From Didymodactylos carnosus (lineage: Eukaryota; Rotifera; Eurotatoria; Philodinida; Philodinidae), in NCBI GenBank assembly GCA_905250885.1, contig CAJNOQ010001029.1, positions 1 to 37,051 on the forward strand: a stretch of DNA of 37,051 nucleotides, written 5' to 3'. The notes beneath the pieces were generated by a model. The model made no database searches and was not told where the DNA came from. It saw only the letters and a program-made list of their open reading frames with translations. Below, in pieces: positions 1-12,420 of the stretch. The number at the start of each line of letters is the position of its first letter. Positions within the stretch are counted from its first letter, which is position 1. A program made the position numbers and the translations under genes.

Positions 1-1070
1 AATCAGCATCGTCGAATACCTATAGTCCACTCGGTTTTGTTGAAAAAGCGATTTATCAGTTGGGGTGCTTCCCTCGTGAGTAAAATTACCGGATTCATTT
101 TGATCTGACTGGCACAAAAAATGAACTTATTTACTACGTAAGCCGACAGTCCAATTCATTTGAAATCTCGATTAATTTTTATTTATGATTAAATTATAAT
201 CTTGTTTAAAAAGTAATTATGATTATCGGCGTAGTCTAACTCTAATGTACTACTTTTTCACATATTTTACAGCGATATAATTACCAACAATCGGTACTAA
301 ATTAAAAAAATCCCAAACTTATTCCTGTTTAACCGTGTAATAGAGTTTTAGACTAGTTTTTTTAGCTACAATTTTTGTATGATTGAATAAAACTGCGACC
401 CGAACTTGCTGATCAGCGAGCCACGGATCTGGTTAAGTGTATTTCAATTTTGTGATAAAATAAATAATCAAAAATAAATTATTTTACCCAATACAATTTC
501 CAGTAAGTTTTGAAAACACAAAGAACATGATTTTTTACAGTGGAGAGAGGACTAAAAATCATAACTAAAGCTACTATAAGTCTAATACTAAGCAGACACA
601 AACACAAACACATAACTACGCGACAAAAAACCAATAGAGGACACAGAGAAAAAAACTAAATAAAAAGTATAGAATAGAGAATAGCATCATGTTTTTTAGA
701 TATATTTATGCATTTTAACAATTAAGAGACAGCTTTCATATATGATCACAATTACGGTATGCTGAAGATTTTTTTCATTTGTGTTTAAATGTATGTTAGA
801 AGCCTGCATAGGTTATTCTTTGAGAACTTCATGTATTTCAATGGACTGACTCTTTTTTTCCCAGTTAAAATGAACAAGTTATTCCTGTCAAATAGGAAAA
901 TTGAAAAAAATGATACGTTTTATGCTCGACTTATTAGGTTAATGAACGTCACAGATATGAAGATCAAAGTCATGTAGGTGGGCAAAGGAAGAGTCGTGTG
1001 ACACATTGACGAAGTTTGTAATTAATTAGTACTAATCGTCACGGAATTAAAAGTTATCAAAAAAATAGTT
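1..1070. other. Gene-free AT-rich stretch
   Basis: No reading frame here resembles a protein I recognise, and there is no tRNA-like fold. The only open frame of note (789-977, plus, 62 codons) has no homology I can see. The stretch ends where the candidate transposon begins. Confidence 0.6.
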
Positions 1071-2451
1071 CCCAGGCAAACATTTTTTGTAAGTTAACGC
1101 ACGTATAAACGCGTTAATTGACACATCTGACGCGTTTTAGCAGCCGCTGAATGCATTGGTTAAAGTAAAACGCGTCCAAATGCGTTTAAATTTAACGCGC
1201 TTAGAAGGACGTTTTTTGCAATAAATTGACGCGTTAGCTTTTGTTACGTTTAAACGCGTTAGAAACGAACACATCGAATCGCGTTGCAGGTATGAGTTGA
1301 TACGTTTTTCTGCGTTGAAGGATTGTGAACGCGTTCGGATGCGTTAGAAGATGACGTGTTTCAACGCACTATCAATTAACGTGTTTTGAAGCGATGTTTT
1401 TTCAACGTTTGAAACTGAACGCGTTATATCGTAAGCGTAAACGCGTTTCGAGATTGTCGCAGGGGAACGCATTCTAGATGCAAACAAACACGTTTAGCTG
1501 CGGTAAAATCCAAGTTATTTTACTAAACATTAATAACAACACGTTTCTTCTCAAAACTTTCGTTCACTCAACTTGTTTTGCTATGGTTAAAAGTTGAAAG
1601 TAAAAAAGTTAACGACATAAAGCGCCGCTTTCCTCCTCAAAAAACAAATAAACGACGACGATTAAGACAAATTTCTAACAGATCTTCGGTAAATAAACAA
1701 ACCCAAACCGCTTTCGTTTCTTTAAATGAGTATGAAGCAGAAGAAGTGGATAAATAAACAAACAAACGTTGGTATAAACTTTATTTTTGAAAAAGAAAAT
1801 CTTAATACAGATCGAAATCGCGATCCAATGGATCACATTGTATCAATTTAGAAAAGAGTCTTAATAAACGGATGAGTAGAAAAGTTAACAAAGAGACATA
1901 CAAAAATGGAAGAAGAATTGGAGAGAAGAAGAAAAAGATTGATCGTCAGTTGCAGAGGAATATGATTAAGGAAGAAACAAACGTTGTGTGTCGATCATGA
2001 TAAAGTTCATGAAAATGGCTTTAAGCTTATAAAAATGTGCGGTCTAATAGATTAAGAAGCAAACACCATCGCGTTTAGGCTGATTACAAATGAACAAATT
2101 ACACTGTTGTGATGCGGTTCATGCTCCAATCGTCTGTACCTCAGGCGATTGTGGATTGTGTGTTTGCTTCTTAGTTCTAGGTACCCACGTTTGAATCACA
2201 CTCAAACCAAGTAAGCAATATTTGTTTTCTTTCATTCTTCACTTGTTATGAACAGACTTGAGAGCAGTGGGAACTCTCTGAGTGAGCATGTAGACCCTCT
2301 AAAAAAATGCCAGACCAGTTCTGCATTTAAAAACTTAACTTTTTTTAAATTTCAATTTTTAACGCGTTTTAACGCTTAAATTGATATCGCGAAACGCGTT
2401 AAAAATTAACGGACATTGACACGTTTTTGTAGCAGATAAAGTTTGCCTAGG
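1071..2451. mobile_element. Candidate non-autonomous DNA transposon with ACGCG subterminal repeats
   Basis: The left end reads CCCAGGCAAAC (1071-1081) and the right end is its near-exact inverse, GTTTGCCTAGG (2441-2451), giving short terminal inverted repeats of the form CCYAGGCAAAC. About ten ACGCG/CGCGTT motifs crowd the left 400 bases, with two more ACGCG copies near 2361 and 2393. Subterminal arrays of one short motif are typical of transposase binding sites in DNA transposons. The interior has no coding frame; it contains a 14-bp inverted repeat (2053-2066 with 2160-2173). I could not see a clear target-site duplication, so the exact ends are uncertain. Confidence 0.5.
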
Positions 2452-4056
2452 TTGTCTTGGAATAGGCGTGTTGTATGAGAAAATTGGTCAGGCTTAAACA
2501 GAAACGACTGAACCAATCAGGTTGCTATTTGGGGTATAAGGGTTTGAAGGCATCCTCTTTTAGGTAGCACATCGAGAAAATTCCCGGGATTTCGCGTGGA
2601 TCCACCAAGATCCCCACGGATCCCTCTCAATATTCTTCCGCTAAAACAGGACAATCCTGTCCCCAAAACAGAACATTTCGGTTCCTGAAACAGAACACTC
2701 CGGTTCTTTTATTGGAAAAATTTCCCGAAAAATAACGAGACAACTGTGTTTTTTTTTGCAATTCTTTCCCACAGAGATTTCTGGGACAGTTCAGTTCAAT
2801 AAAATTGTATTCGCATCCGTTTGTATCCGCATGGATCCCGGATCCGCCTTTTCCCCCTTGAGATATTTACATTTACTTAATTCTTGTATCACATACTGTA
2901 TCTGCATTTTAAAACAGTGTGTTTCGTTTATAATCTTTGCTGAAGAAATGAACAGCTTTCTTTCGAATGACATACAACAACTGGATGAACATATAGTAGT
3001 CTTTCTACTACCTAATCAACTACCATTTCTAGCACAAAGTTCTTCTGTTAAAATTACCTCGATAAAAGATAAACGATTAAAAATGTTAAATTATTTTATT
3101 TAATATTTTGAATTGTTTTGAATTATTAAAAAACTGAAATGATTATTAAATGGAATATACGTACGGTATCTCTCATCCAGCTTTCTATGTACTTTTATCA
3201 ACCACATCTACTCTCACTTCACCAACTTACTGTGTCAATCTTTCTGATCTAAGTCTACTCAGTATACTTTTTTTTCTCTCAGAACATTCGTCAGTTAGAT
3301 TGAACGTGAGATTTTCTAATAAACAAATCGTTATCTCGATGTGAACCTATGTAGGCTTACAAGTGAATGTAGAATAAATTTGTCGTCCATACTTGTCAAC
3401 ATATTCCTATTGTAATCACGTATTTTTCTATTTTTATACATGATTGAGCGTGAAATGTTTCTTCTATGTGTGCAAAGATCCATAAAAGTTTTTATGCGTC
3501 AACATCCATGATTTTGCTTATGGGAATAGGATTAGTCTCTTTATCTTATATAATATGAAAATACTATTTTGTCTAGAGCAAAAATTGCTTCTTTGATTTT
3601 TTTTATAGTAAGAAATTTATCAGCTCAATATGGATCAATAACCATACCATTAGATGCTTTTTTTGTTTCCTGAATGGGTTTGAAGCTGAGAGTTTGAATT
3701 TACAGGAAAATATCGACAGTTTGATACAGATTGTTCTATTTTTTCTAGGATTTCAAAGATATGATTATTAATCGACACTGTGAGTTAGAATTGAGAATAA
3801 AATTAGAATATTGTCTAACCAAGCTACAGTGTATTATAATAAATTTTAGGAAGCTAATATGATAGAGTTAAAAAACGAAAACGATGCAATGATATACCAA
3901 AATAAACAAGTTTAGCAGACTTTCTATACTGATACGCTGAAGAAAGACATTGTGTTTAGTATTTTACAAATACTGTACGTGGCTATCTAGTTCAATGCCT
4001 TTTGAAACCAAAATGTAGTTTAAATAATCAATTTTCATGGAATTCTATATTGTTTA
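2452..4056. other. Non-coding stretch with GGATCC-rich patch
   Basis: No gene recognised. 2595-2845 carries four GGATCC sites plus several near copies, probably part of an old repeat. An open frame at 2756-3103 (plus, non-ATG start) is unlike any protein I know and overlaps this patch. From about 3350 to the end of the intermediate-filament gene I see only AT-rich sequence. Confidence 0.5.
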
Positions 4057-7000
4057 TTATTCGCGAATTGTTTGTTCGAAGAATGCTTTTTCTTTATTAT
4101 CTTTACTATATAATCGTGTTTCCATACTTCGTCCATTTCCCCAATCATGAAATTTGGTAATCAATTGAGGTTCATTAGTGATATCATTCGATGGTCGATG
4201 ATAATTTCCGTAGATACGAACAGATGTATGTTGTTCAAGTTCATAAACAGGAAAATTATATTCAAAACGGCGTCCGTCCACATCTCGTATTATATACCAA
4301 TCGGTCAAATCGCGTGGATAATCACCCATATTTTCAATTTCAACAAATCGGCCACTAACATCAACAAATTTAATTAATATAGTTCCTAAACAAATAATAA
4401 AAATTTCACTTAATCTGACTATCATCCACAAAGAAGGTTTCAAAGCTTGTCTACTTTAAAGCTAGTTTTTCTGGAATAACTCTTGATGCTGATCACAAAT
4501 CTGATGTTCATTTGTGCTTTTATTAGGTTTCTGAGACCCTTAGAAGTCCGATCTCTCTAGAGACCCATTCTGGATCTGAGAATCAAGAGAGTTTGATCTC
4601 GCCAGTTTGCCAAGCTCATTGAATGGCTTCTGTGAACATGTTTTAGAACCATCAAAGAACTTTTAATTGCATTAGAGCAGATTTACTATTAAAAAATCTG
4701 AAAAAAAAGTCAGATATTTTGCTATACTTGCGATTAATATTTTTCTAACCCAATTAAAACTTCTTTGATAGTTCTAAAACATCTCCGCAGAGACCATTCG
4801 ATGAGTTCTACAAACTGGCTAGATCAGATCCTCAGGTGGGGTCTCTAGAGAGACTTCTAAGGATTCGGTCAGAAACTCAATCAAGGCACAAAGAAACATT
4901 GGATTCGTGATCAGCATCAAGAGTTATTTCACAAAGCCTAGATTTAACTAGAAAAGCTTTTGAACACCTGAAGCGATTCCCTTATTAAGCCTACGTAGGT
5001 AATTTTAGTCTCTTTGTTTAACGTTAAAAAATCGAGATCAGTTACAACACATCTAGTAATCCATTCTTACCTTTATATTTTCTTGTTATATGAACTTTTT
5101 TCTGTAATAACTCTTCGTCGATTTCTGATAAAGTATGTGATACAGGTTGTGGTGTTACATGAATAAATTGTCGAACTGTTGTCGTTGTTGTTTTATTTTT
5201 ATCAGTTATATTTTGTTCGAAGTCATATTTTTCCATATCCGTTTTTGATTTATACTGTTCAGCATAATTCGAAGACGTTGATGCTAGACGATCTTTATCA
5301 CCACTTTGAGTACTGCTGTGTCTGGAAAGAGTATCGAATTGCCAGCGGTTAGTACCATTAGGCTAAAGAGAAAAATCGAAGAAGAAAAACGAATTTTTGA
5401 AAGAGATATCTGAATAATTAAAATTATAGTTCTGAACGGTTTACCTCTTCAATCCTGATAGTTGGTATATTACGATCATGTTCTTGTTGTTCTATTGTTG
5501 TCGAACCACTAGTTATTATTCGCCGTTGATTAAGATTAATTCGTTCATCTTTTTTCCGATGTAATGAATTCAATAAAGCTTCGTATATTTTTAGTTCTTC
5601 TTCAACACTAAATCTAAGACTATACGCTAATCTATCTAATTCATCCTTCATTTGATAATATTCTTCTTTTAATGTATTCGTTGTCTGTTTTAAACGTTCG
5701 TGTTGATTGTGATCTTTTTGTTGTTGTGAATTTTGTTCAGACTCTAAATCTTGTAGTTGACGACGTTTACGCTGAGTATCTTCTAACAAACGTCGATATT
5801 CATTATTCCAATGATCGTGTTCATGTTGACTTTCTTCTAATTTACTTTCAAAACGATTCGACTGCTCCAAGCGTTTTTGTTCGCCTAAGAAGGATATTAT
5901 ATAAATGTTTTGCTTACCAACATTCGAAGAGACAAGAGATAAAAGATAAAATACTCAGAAACTGCTGATTCTTATCTTTCATAGATCAATGAACATCAAA
6001 GTCTCTCGAAGAATGGTCATAAGTAATACACAGATTCAAGATGAGCGTGAACCGATATTTGAGTGATCAATTTTTGATGCTTTTCATTGTTACGTTTTTT
6101 TGAGATCAACAAAATCGAATAAATTTTGCGCTTCTTATGAGGAGAAAGAAGATGAGGGTAGCGAGAGTGAGAATAATTCAAAAGATTGAAAATTTATGAG
6201 ATGAAACTTAATTTAACAAAAATATCATACTGACAATAAAATAAATCTAATATACAAAGTCATTTTGAACAACTTCAACTACAACGAACGGATGCGAATG
6301 ACTTTAAAGAAGCTCAAAATTACGGTAGATTCATGGTTGTATAAGCGATCGCTCACATATAGGCTAGTTCAACATTAGATTTATACATGGTTATTTCAAT
6401 CGAAGCTATTAGGATAAGATTTGTTTACCTTGATCTGACATGGGCAATCCCCTGGAAACTTTTTCTTGTATTTCTGATAGTCTTGTTTTTAGCGTCTGTT
6501 CTATCTCTAGATGTTGTTCTTTTGCCATTTGTTCATAATCATTATAAATTTGTTGTTTAATTGTTTCTAAAGAATCTTTATAATAGTTTGTAGAATCATG
6601 TGAAAAACGTTGTAATAATCGTTGCCATTCTAAAATTTCTTCGTGATTTAAGGCCATTTTTAAATTGTATTGTTCTTTCAGCGATTGTATTTCGTTTACA
6701 ATCTGTTGTTTTTCTAAGGCTATTTTTGACCATTCAATCATATATTGACGAAATTTTTCAAGTTCTGCCCGATAATCTTGATCTAATTTTTTCACTTGTT
6801 CATCACTCAATTGTAAGCGATGTTGAATTTTACGAAATTCATCTTCTAATTCACCTTGTAGATCTTTGATAATGCTATATTTCTCCTGATACAAATTTAA
6901 TACATCCATATACATAGCACTAATACGATTTAGAATTTCCGCTTGTTCATCAAATATTTTTGACTCAACATTAAGAATAATTTTATTTCGATTAGTATCT

Positions 7001-7320
7001 TTCAATCTTGATAATACTTGATCTAAATCTTGTAATAAACGAAAACGATTTTCTCCAGTTATACCCCAGCTATCAATTAAGGAATGAATATCATCTGATA
7101 GTTGTTTATTAGCTGCTTCAAGACCATCTAAATAGCCGATCAGATCTTCAAGACGATCATTTAACGAATTTAACTGTTGTTTTTCCATTAGGTCACGATT
7201 TTGTACAGTTGCAATATCCTTAAGGACATTGGCTGTACCATCTCCACTTATTAAATCATATGTACCACCCGCTGTATGTTGAGCAGAAACCGTACTCGTA
7301 AAACGTTGTACTAACGCCAT
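4057..7320 (-). CDS. Intermediate filament protein with lamin tail domain (invertebrate type), 4 exons
   Basis: Exons read on the minus strand: 7320-6429, 5884-5445, 5362-5071 and 4385-4057. All introns are GT-AG and the phases agree, giving 650 residues. The rod starts near residue 45 (EKQQLNSLNDRLEDLIGYLD, coil 1A) and ends near 402 with EEELKIYEALL, the rod-end motif. At about 355 residues it has lamin/protostome length, longer than the roughly 310 of vertebrate cytoplasmic filaments. A Ser/Thr-rich linker follows. The last exon encodes the Ig-like lamin tail, including FVEIENMGDYPRDLTDWYI. The C-terminus FEQTIRE has no CaaX box and no obvious nuclear localisation signal lies in the linker, so a cytoplasmic filament is more likely than a true lamin. 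AATAAA at 4058-4053 overlaps the stop. An acceptor-like AG lies 3 bases before the ATG. The last intron is mostly a foldback repeat. Confidence 0.9.
4436..4966. repeat. Foldback (long inverted repeat) element in the last intron of the IF gene
   Basis: A left arm from about 4442 to 4675 is matched by its reverse complement at about 4745-4960. Shared blocks include GAATAACTCTTGATGCTGAT near both outer ends, CTCTCTAGAGACCC, and TGTTTTAGAAC towards the centre. The arms diverge by scattered substitutions and small indels. The central loop of about 70 bases contains a smaller AATCTGA/TCAGAT stem. It fills about three quarters of the 685-base intron (4386-5070), leaving the splice sites clear. This fits a foldback MITE; no coding capacity is seen. 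Confidence 0.85.
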
Positions 7321-10300
7321 TAACTAATAATGAAAAAAACAAATATTATTAAAACATCTTAAACCTCAGATTGAAACAGAAACAAGTAAAGAGTATTTGT
7401 TAATAGAAAACGGATTTAATATATTTAACTGTTACTACTAGACTACTAACCACTTATCGTATGAGAGAAACGTACTAATCAATGTTCATTCAACGTCAAA
7501 GTATATAGTCTAATTTTGTCCGATAAATTGTTCTTTGCGGTTAAAAAAAGAAAAGCTATTCCATTCTGTTTATATTACTCGTTGTTTATTGTATGTTGAA
7601 ATAACGTAGGAAGAGAAGGTGGTGTATTCAAAAATTCATTAAAAAACATATCATCTGTTGTTCGTTTAATTCATTCAAAAGTCATTATGAATTGTATATA
7701 TATATATATATATTCTGCTCTACCTAGGCAATTACCTTGAGTTCCGATGTTTCGTATTTATTGCGGTTATTCTCTCACATTAACAAAACTATTTTCGTTT
7801 AGTATAGTGATACAGGAGAATCACGATCATTTGTTAAAAAGTATAAAAATGTCAATGAAACTATCTATATATTTTGTGTTTCTACGCAGAGCCAGTTTTC
7901 GCTAAAATTTGATCGAACAACGCTATAGTAGCGATACTATATAACGGCAGAATCCCATCAAATACAATCGTGCAATAAACCACTGTACTTTTCAAATTAC
8001 GGTGCCAGTGGGTATTTTTTGAATAAATTTTGAATGGAAAGTGCCAGAGACCTTCGGTTTTCAGATTATGGAAGGGGACACCTGGGGACATAATTCTATG
8101 TTAAAACAAGTCTTATCAGTCAACTCTACCATGAGGTATCTTTCAAAACAAAATGCCCAAGCCTGCCATCCCAAAACTCCTTATAGCGAAGTACTGCTCT
8201 AAAAGTATGTGGATATAGAACAGATGTCGCTCCACAATCTGGAGCGAGTCCCAAGGCTCCATCCACTGTGGTTCTGGCACTACAGACAATCTCCGAGGAC
8301 ATCTTTGCCAGCTAAACCTAAACTCTGGAAACCTCAAAAAGTACATGGTACATAGGTTTTCGGGCACGCTGATCAGCGTGGCAGTGTTTGATTTCCGAAA
8401 AAGCTTCAAAAATATAGTGAAAACCCGTACTAGACGACATAATCCATTTTTCACCATTTGCACCAAAAACCAAAAAAAATTCATAACTTACTAAATTTGT
8501 TCCCAACTGCTTCAACGTATCAACATGTACTCCATTTTTATCTGTTTAACCGTATTCTGTAGTAGAAACAAGTACAAAATATGCCCTTATTCCTAAAGCT
8601 TTCTAAAACCGAAGTATTTTCTGGAAGTACTAATCTGAAAATTGAAGCTCTCTAGCACTTTTCGTTCAAAAGTTGTTCAAAACATAGCCACCGGCACCGA
8701 AAGTTGAAAAGGACAATAATAGTTCAGATAGTTGTCTCGTGGTTTATGCGTATTATGGGATTGTAGCCAATTCTTAAAACTTTTGCAGTATTTTGGGCAA
8801 ATTTTAACCATTTTTTATCGGACAAAAGTATTCTTAACTGGCCTGCTAGATTCGACTATCGCCTACGCACCAATGTGAGAATTTTCTTAAAATTTATCTA
8901 TGTTAATTAGTGCTTATCGAATTCCAGTTCGTAACTATCAACCTTTTTAACTTTTTAACCAAAATTTGTACTCAGAAAGTTATAACGTTTTGAAGTTCCC
9001 TAAAAACGGTAACACAATCACCTTTCCGGTAGAAATTACACAGCCAATTCATTTTTTGATGCTGATTTCAAGTATGCCATTCGTTTTGCAAAAAAATGGA
9101 AGTTTGATGGTGAAAACTGTAAAATACGTGGGTTTCCTTGGTTTTTGCTAAGGTGCTTACCTATGGTGAAAGAAACAGCCTCCTGTTTCGAATAAGAACT
9201 ATCGAAATATAAGGCTTTTTTGTAGCGGAGAAAAAAACTCTACAAAACAAGAGTCATGCCTGGTCTTTTACTCAGCGCATTTGTACTCAAATATGCACTT
9301 GAGTTGCAAAAAGATGGCTCAAAAGAGTTTTCAACTTCGTGGTTTACCATATGTGTTAGATGTAAGGCAGTGAATAATTCTAAAATAGCCTATTCGATGC
9401 GGATTTATTCGTAGATTACAAATAAGGTAGTAGTTTTTATTAGAAGCAGAAAATGAGTGAAAAAAATTGAATTTTACATTTTTCATGGATGCAAAAAACC
9501 GTCATATTTTTGAAAAACAATTTTTTTCACCAGTTAGGATAAAAACAATATGCGATTTTTATTGTCTAAAACTGAATCTTATTCAAAGGCGCAGTTTTTA
9601 CGCTCAAAACTGGAGATGGAATATTTCTAAAACACGAGATAAATTAATTTTAAGATGACAAACACCTATTTTCCTACAGAACGCCTATACTTCGAAACTC
9701 TACTTTTCCTCTTTTAATGATCCAATCCAAAAACAAAAACATCAGTGGATGCGCCTTTGCCTCCCTTCTCCAACTGTATGTATTTCATTCCTGTTTGAAA
9801 GGAGCCGATTTATACGAAAAAACAGCGAGGTCCTTTTCTTTCTACAGACTAGAATATCAGAAATTCTTTGTACGCGACGTCAGTATGCTCGATTCAAGAA
9901 ACCATAGTCTTATAATGAAAAAAATCCTGCTGGAATGAAAATAGGATAGTTTTGGGAGGGAGGAGTTTACTATTTCGGAAGTTTTAAAGAAACATAACGA
10001 TATATTCTAATCGAAGCACATCATTAAAATGCTAAACAAAATTCTGCGTCTTTTAAGTCTAGAACGAAGTTTTAAAAGTTATTCTACAAGAGTGAAACAA
10101 TCAAAATTTTTCATCCTAAATTTGACTTCAAAGGATTGTAGTGACGACCAAAATTTATCTCGGCGTTCTCAACATTATTCAATATTTTCAGTGGTACTGA
10201 TTAAACAGCCAATAAGATGTTGCATGATAAAAAAAATTACATAAATAAAACGGGCGCATACTGGTGAACGAAAGTCACTATATGTTTATGTAATACGTTG

Positions 10301-10541
10301 TTCTGTTTCAGTCTGTAAAACAGTACGTGCAAAAGTGTCTGTAGGAAGCATTCGACTTCACAGAAATTTTTCATGTATATTTGTCTTCGTAATTTGTTTG
10401 TGTTTATTCCTCATTAATGGCATGTTCTTCTATTTTTTTCAACGGTACACAACATATTTCCATTTTTTTGGTTAACAAAAAAAACAACAACAAAACGAAT
10501 AAATAAAGAAAGATGAAAAAAACAAGAATATCATGCCATTT
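7321..10541. other. 3.2-kb unexplained non-coding region
   Basis: No recognisable coding exon was found on either strand. A (TA)n microsatellite lies at 7695-7713. From about 7885 the base composition becomes less AT-rich and the sequence is full of small palindromes, including a perfect 16-base one (CACGCTGATCAGCGTG, 8365-8380) and a GCTCCA...TGGAGC stem near 8229. Open frames at 8143-8484 (minus) and 8966-9938 (plus) look like chance frames without homology. The stretch may be decayed repeat DNA. Confidence 0.5.
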
Positions 10542-10547
10542 TTTATT
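10542..10547 (-). promoter_or_regulatory. Poly(A) signal of RPS28
   Basis: AATAAA on the minus strand, 34 bases past the RPS28 stop codon. Confidence 0.6.
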
Positions 10548-10580
10548 TGTTGTTGTTTGTATTTTCTTTTTGTTTTTTTC

Positions 10581-11676
10581 TCATCTCAATCTTCTTGCTT
10601 CACGTTCTGATTCTAGTAAAACAAGCACATCATCAACACGAACTGGACCCTTCACGTTACGAATAATACTTCGTTTCGATGTTGATGTATCTAAATAGAA
10701 ATAATAATAAAAATTTTTATCAGTTTTTGGATGATTTTCAGATCCTAAACAAGAAATGCCGAAGGATGAAGTAGGTAACTTCTTTAAATAACTGTATGCC
10801 AGCGGGAATATTGCAAAGACTCAAGAAGACAGTAGTAATACACTGCTGCATATGCCATCGAACACTCATTGTACTGAGTCTCATATAGCTCAACACAGAA
10901 CAAAGAAACGAAACCAATTTTACGGTGATCTTAATTCATTCAATTGACCGAGAATTTTAGAAATATTGCTTGAATATTTGTTGTTAAGGCAAAAGTTGTG
11001 TTTTCAGAAACGAAAACAAGTTCAAAAAACGAGATTAAAAATTGATCAACCTCCATCATTTCATCTATCAAAAATCGTACCGTCGCTCAAAATTCATGTA
11101 ACACCCTTCTACTAGTACGTGCCCCTATCCAAAAGCACAAAGTACAAGGCTTTGTTCATGTTTTCCGCAAAAAAGAACAAAAAATTATGAGAAAATGGAA
11201 AAAATAAATAGAATCGTCAGCTGCACTCATTCATGCTGGCGCCATTGTCTCAAATACGTCTAGGTCTACGAAAGGTGAGCCTATGGATCACATCCCTAAA
11301 CAGAACAGATAAATTGAAGAAAACTCATAAAGTAACACAATAAATCGCCTAAATGTGTGGATAGTTCAGCAATCCTGTCAAAGTAACTATCATAATTTCC
11401 TTTTTAATCATTAGAATGAAACCTTAGCGCAGGTCCTCAATACTGTTTTATTCTTTAATGCCGCAGATCAAAGAGAACTTCCATTCGACGCATCTCACAG
11501 ATGTGCATTTGGTAAAATCCTATTCAGTAACTTAATGTGAATCGTTCCAAAAACTACTACCACATTTACGCACCTATTATTTCCACACGCACTTGTGTAC
11601 ATTGTCCTTGACTGCCCGTTCTTCCCAATATTTTGACAACACGTGCCATAACTCCACCAGTCGTATTCTTTTCCAT
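10581..11676 (-). CDS. RPS28: 40S ribosomal protein S28 (eS28), 2 exons
   Basis: A small-subunit protein of the cytosolic ribosome that sits near the mRNA exit site. Exon 1 is 11676-11574 and exon 2 is 10690-10581, joined by a phase-1 GT-AG intron of 883 bases, giving 70 residues (animal eS28 is about 69). Exon 1 encodes [20 protein letters not shown], the family's conserved N-terminal half. Exon 2 encodes [12 protein letters not shown] and ends [10 protein letters not shown], matching the usual eS28 C-terminus. The N-terminus and the residues around the junction (EIIDTSTSK) differ slightly from the mammalian protein. The intron is four times the coding length, and I recognise nothing in it. 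The gene is divergent from the PDZ gene, with 744 bases between the two start codons. A plus-strand open frame over exon 2 is only its antisense shadow. Confidence 0.95.
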
Positions 11677-12420
11677 TGTTGGCTACTTGTTTTATTTAAT
11701 AAAATTTCTTTAGTGAGAGAGTGGTTGATCTAGAGAATATAAACAGAACGAACGGTAGATAGCTTATCACCATGAGTATTTTCGATTAAAATCCTAAAAT
11801 TTATTTAGACTGTTTATCTATTTATGAATTCGATGAACTGAAACTTAAAGATGCAAGATCCCTATTGATTGGGACAAAGCACGATGTTTGTACCCTAACC
11901 TATTCTTAACTCATGCTTACATTTGGTGTTCAATAGTACAAGCAGTCAAAATGTCGCCACCCCCTAGTTTAAATTACAAATCATCCATTGAAAGATGCCA
12001 GCTGAAACTACTAACATCTTTAACACAGGCTGGACAGCAACTAAAAAAATGGGACTCGTACGTATAGATCGTAACTGAACAGTCATGTCAGGGAGTCAGT
12101 GAGTCTCTATCTTTTCCATTATGGAAATTGTTGGATCGAAGTTTACTGCATCTCTATCGAAAAAAGGTTTTTCAAAATAATTTTTTATAATTTTAGAATT
12201 AACAATAAATTCTTGTCATGAATGAACTTTACTTAGTCATCATTACCAAGTGCATTAGTATTTTACAATTCAAACCAATACATTGTCGTTTGGTTGTGTT
12301 TGGAGAATATTTTTCCTTCGTTGACCATCTTGATTGATACGTGCGAATAGAATTATATATTTTCTAATTTATCTATTTATTATTATGTCTTTCCTTGTGT
12401 CTTAGTCATTTTTTGCTCAA
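11677..12420. other. Divergent intergenic region between RPS28 and the PDZ gene
   Basis: This should hold the promoters of both flanking genes. I see no clear TATA box or known motif. A pyrimidine-rich tract ending in CTTAG (12401-12405) lies 15 bases before the PDZ-gene ATG and looks like a splice acceptor. Confidence 0.5.

Noticed and set aside
2756..3103. 115-codon plus-strand frame
   Set aside because: Non-ATG start, overlaps the GGATCC-rich repeat patch and shows no recognisable domain.
8143..8515. Two overlapping minus-strand frames of 113 and 65 codons
   Set aside because: Different frames of palindrome-rich DNA, no homology, and no plausible splice structure.
10513..10698. Plus-strand 61-codon frame with a hydrophobic start
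   Set aside because: It lies antisense to RPS28 exon 2, which has clear family identity; the frame is a shadow.
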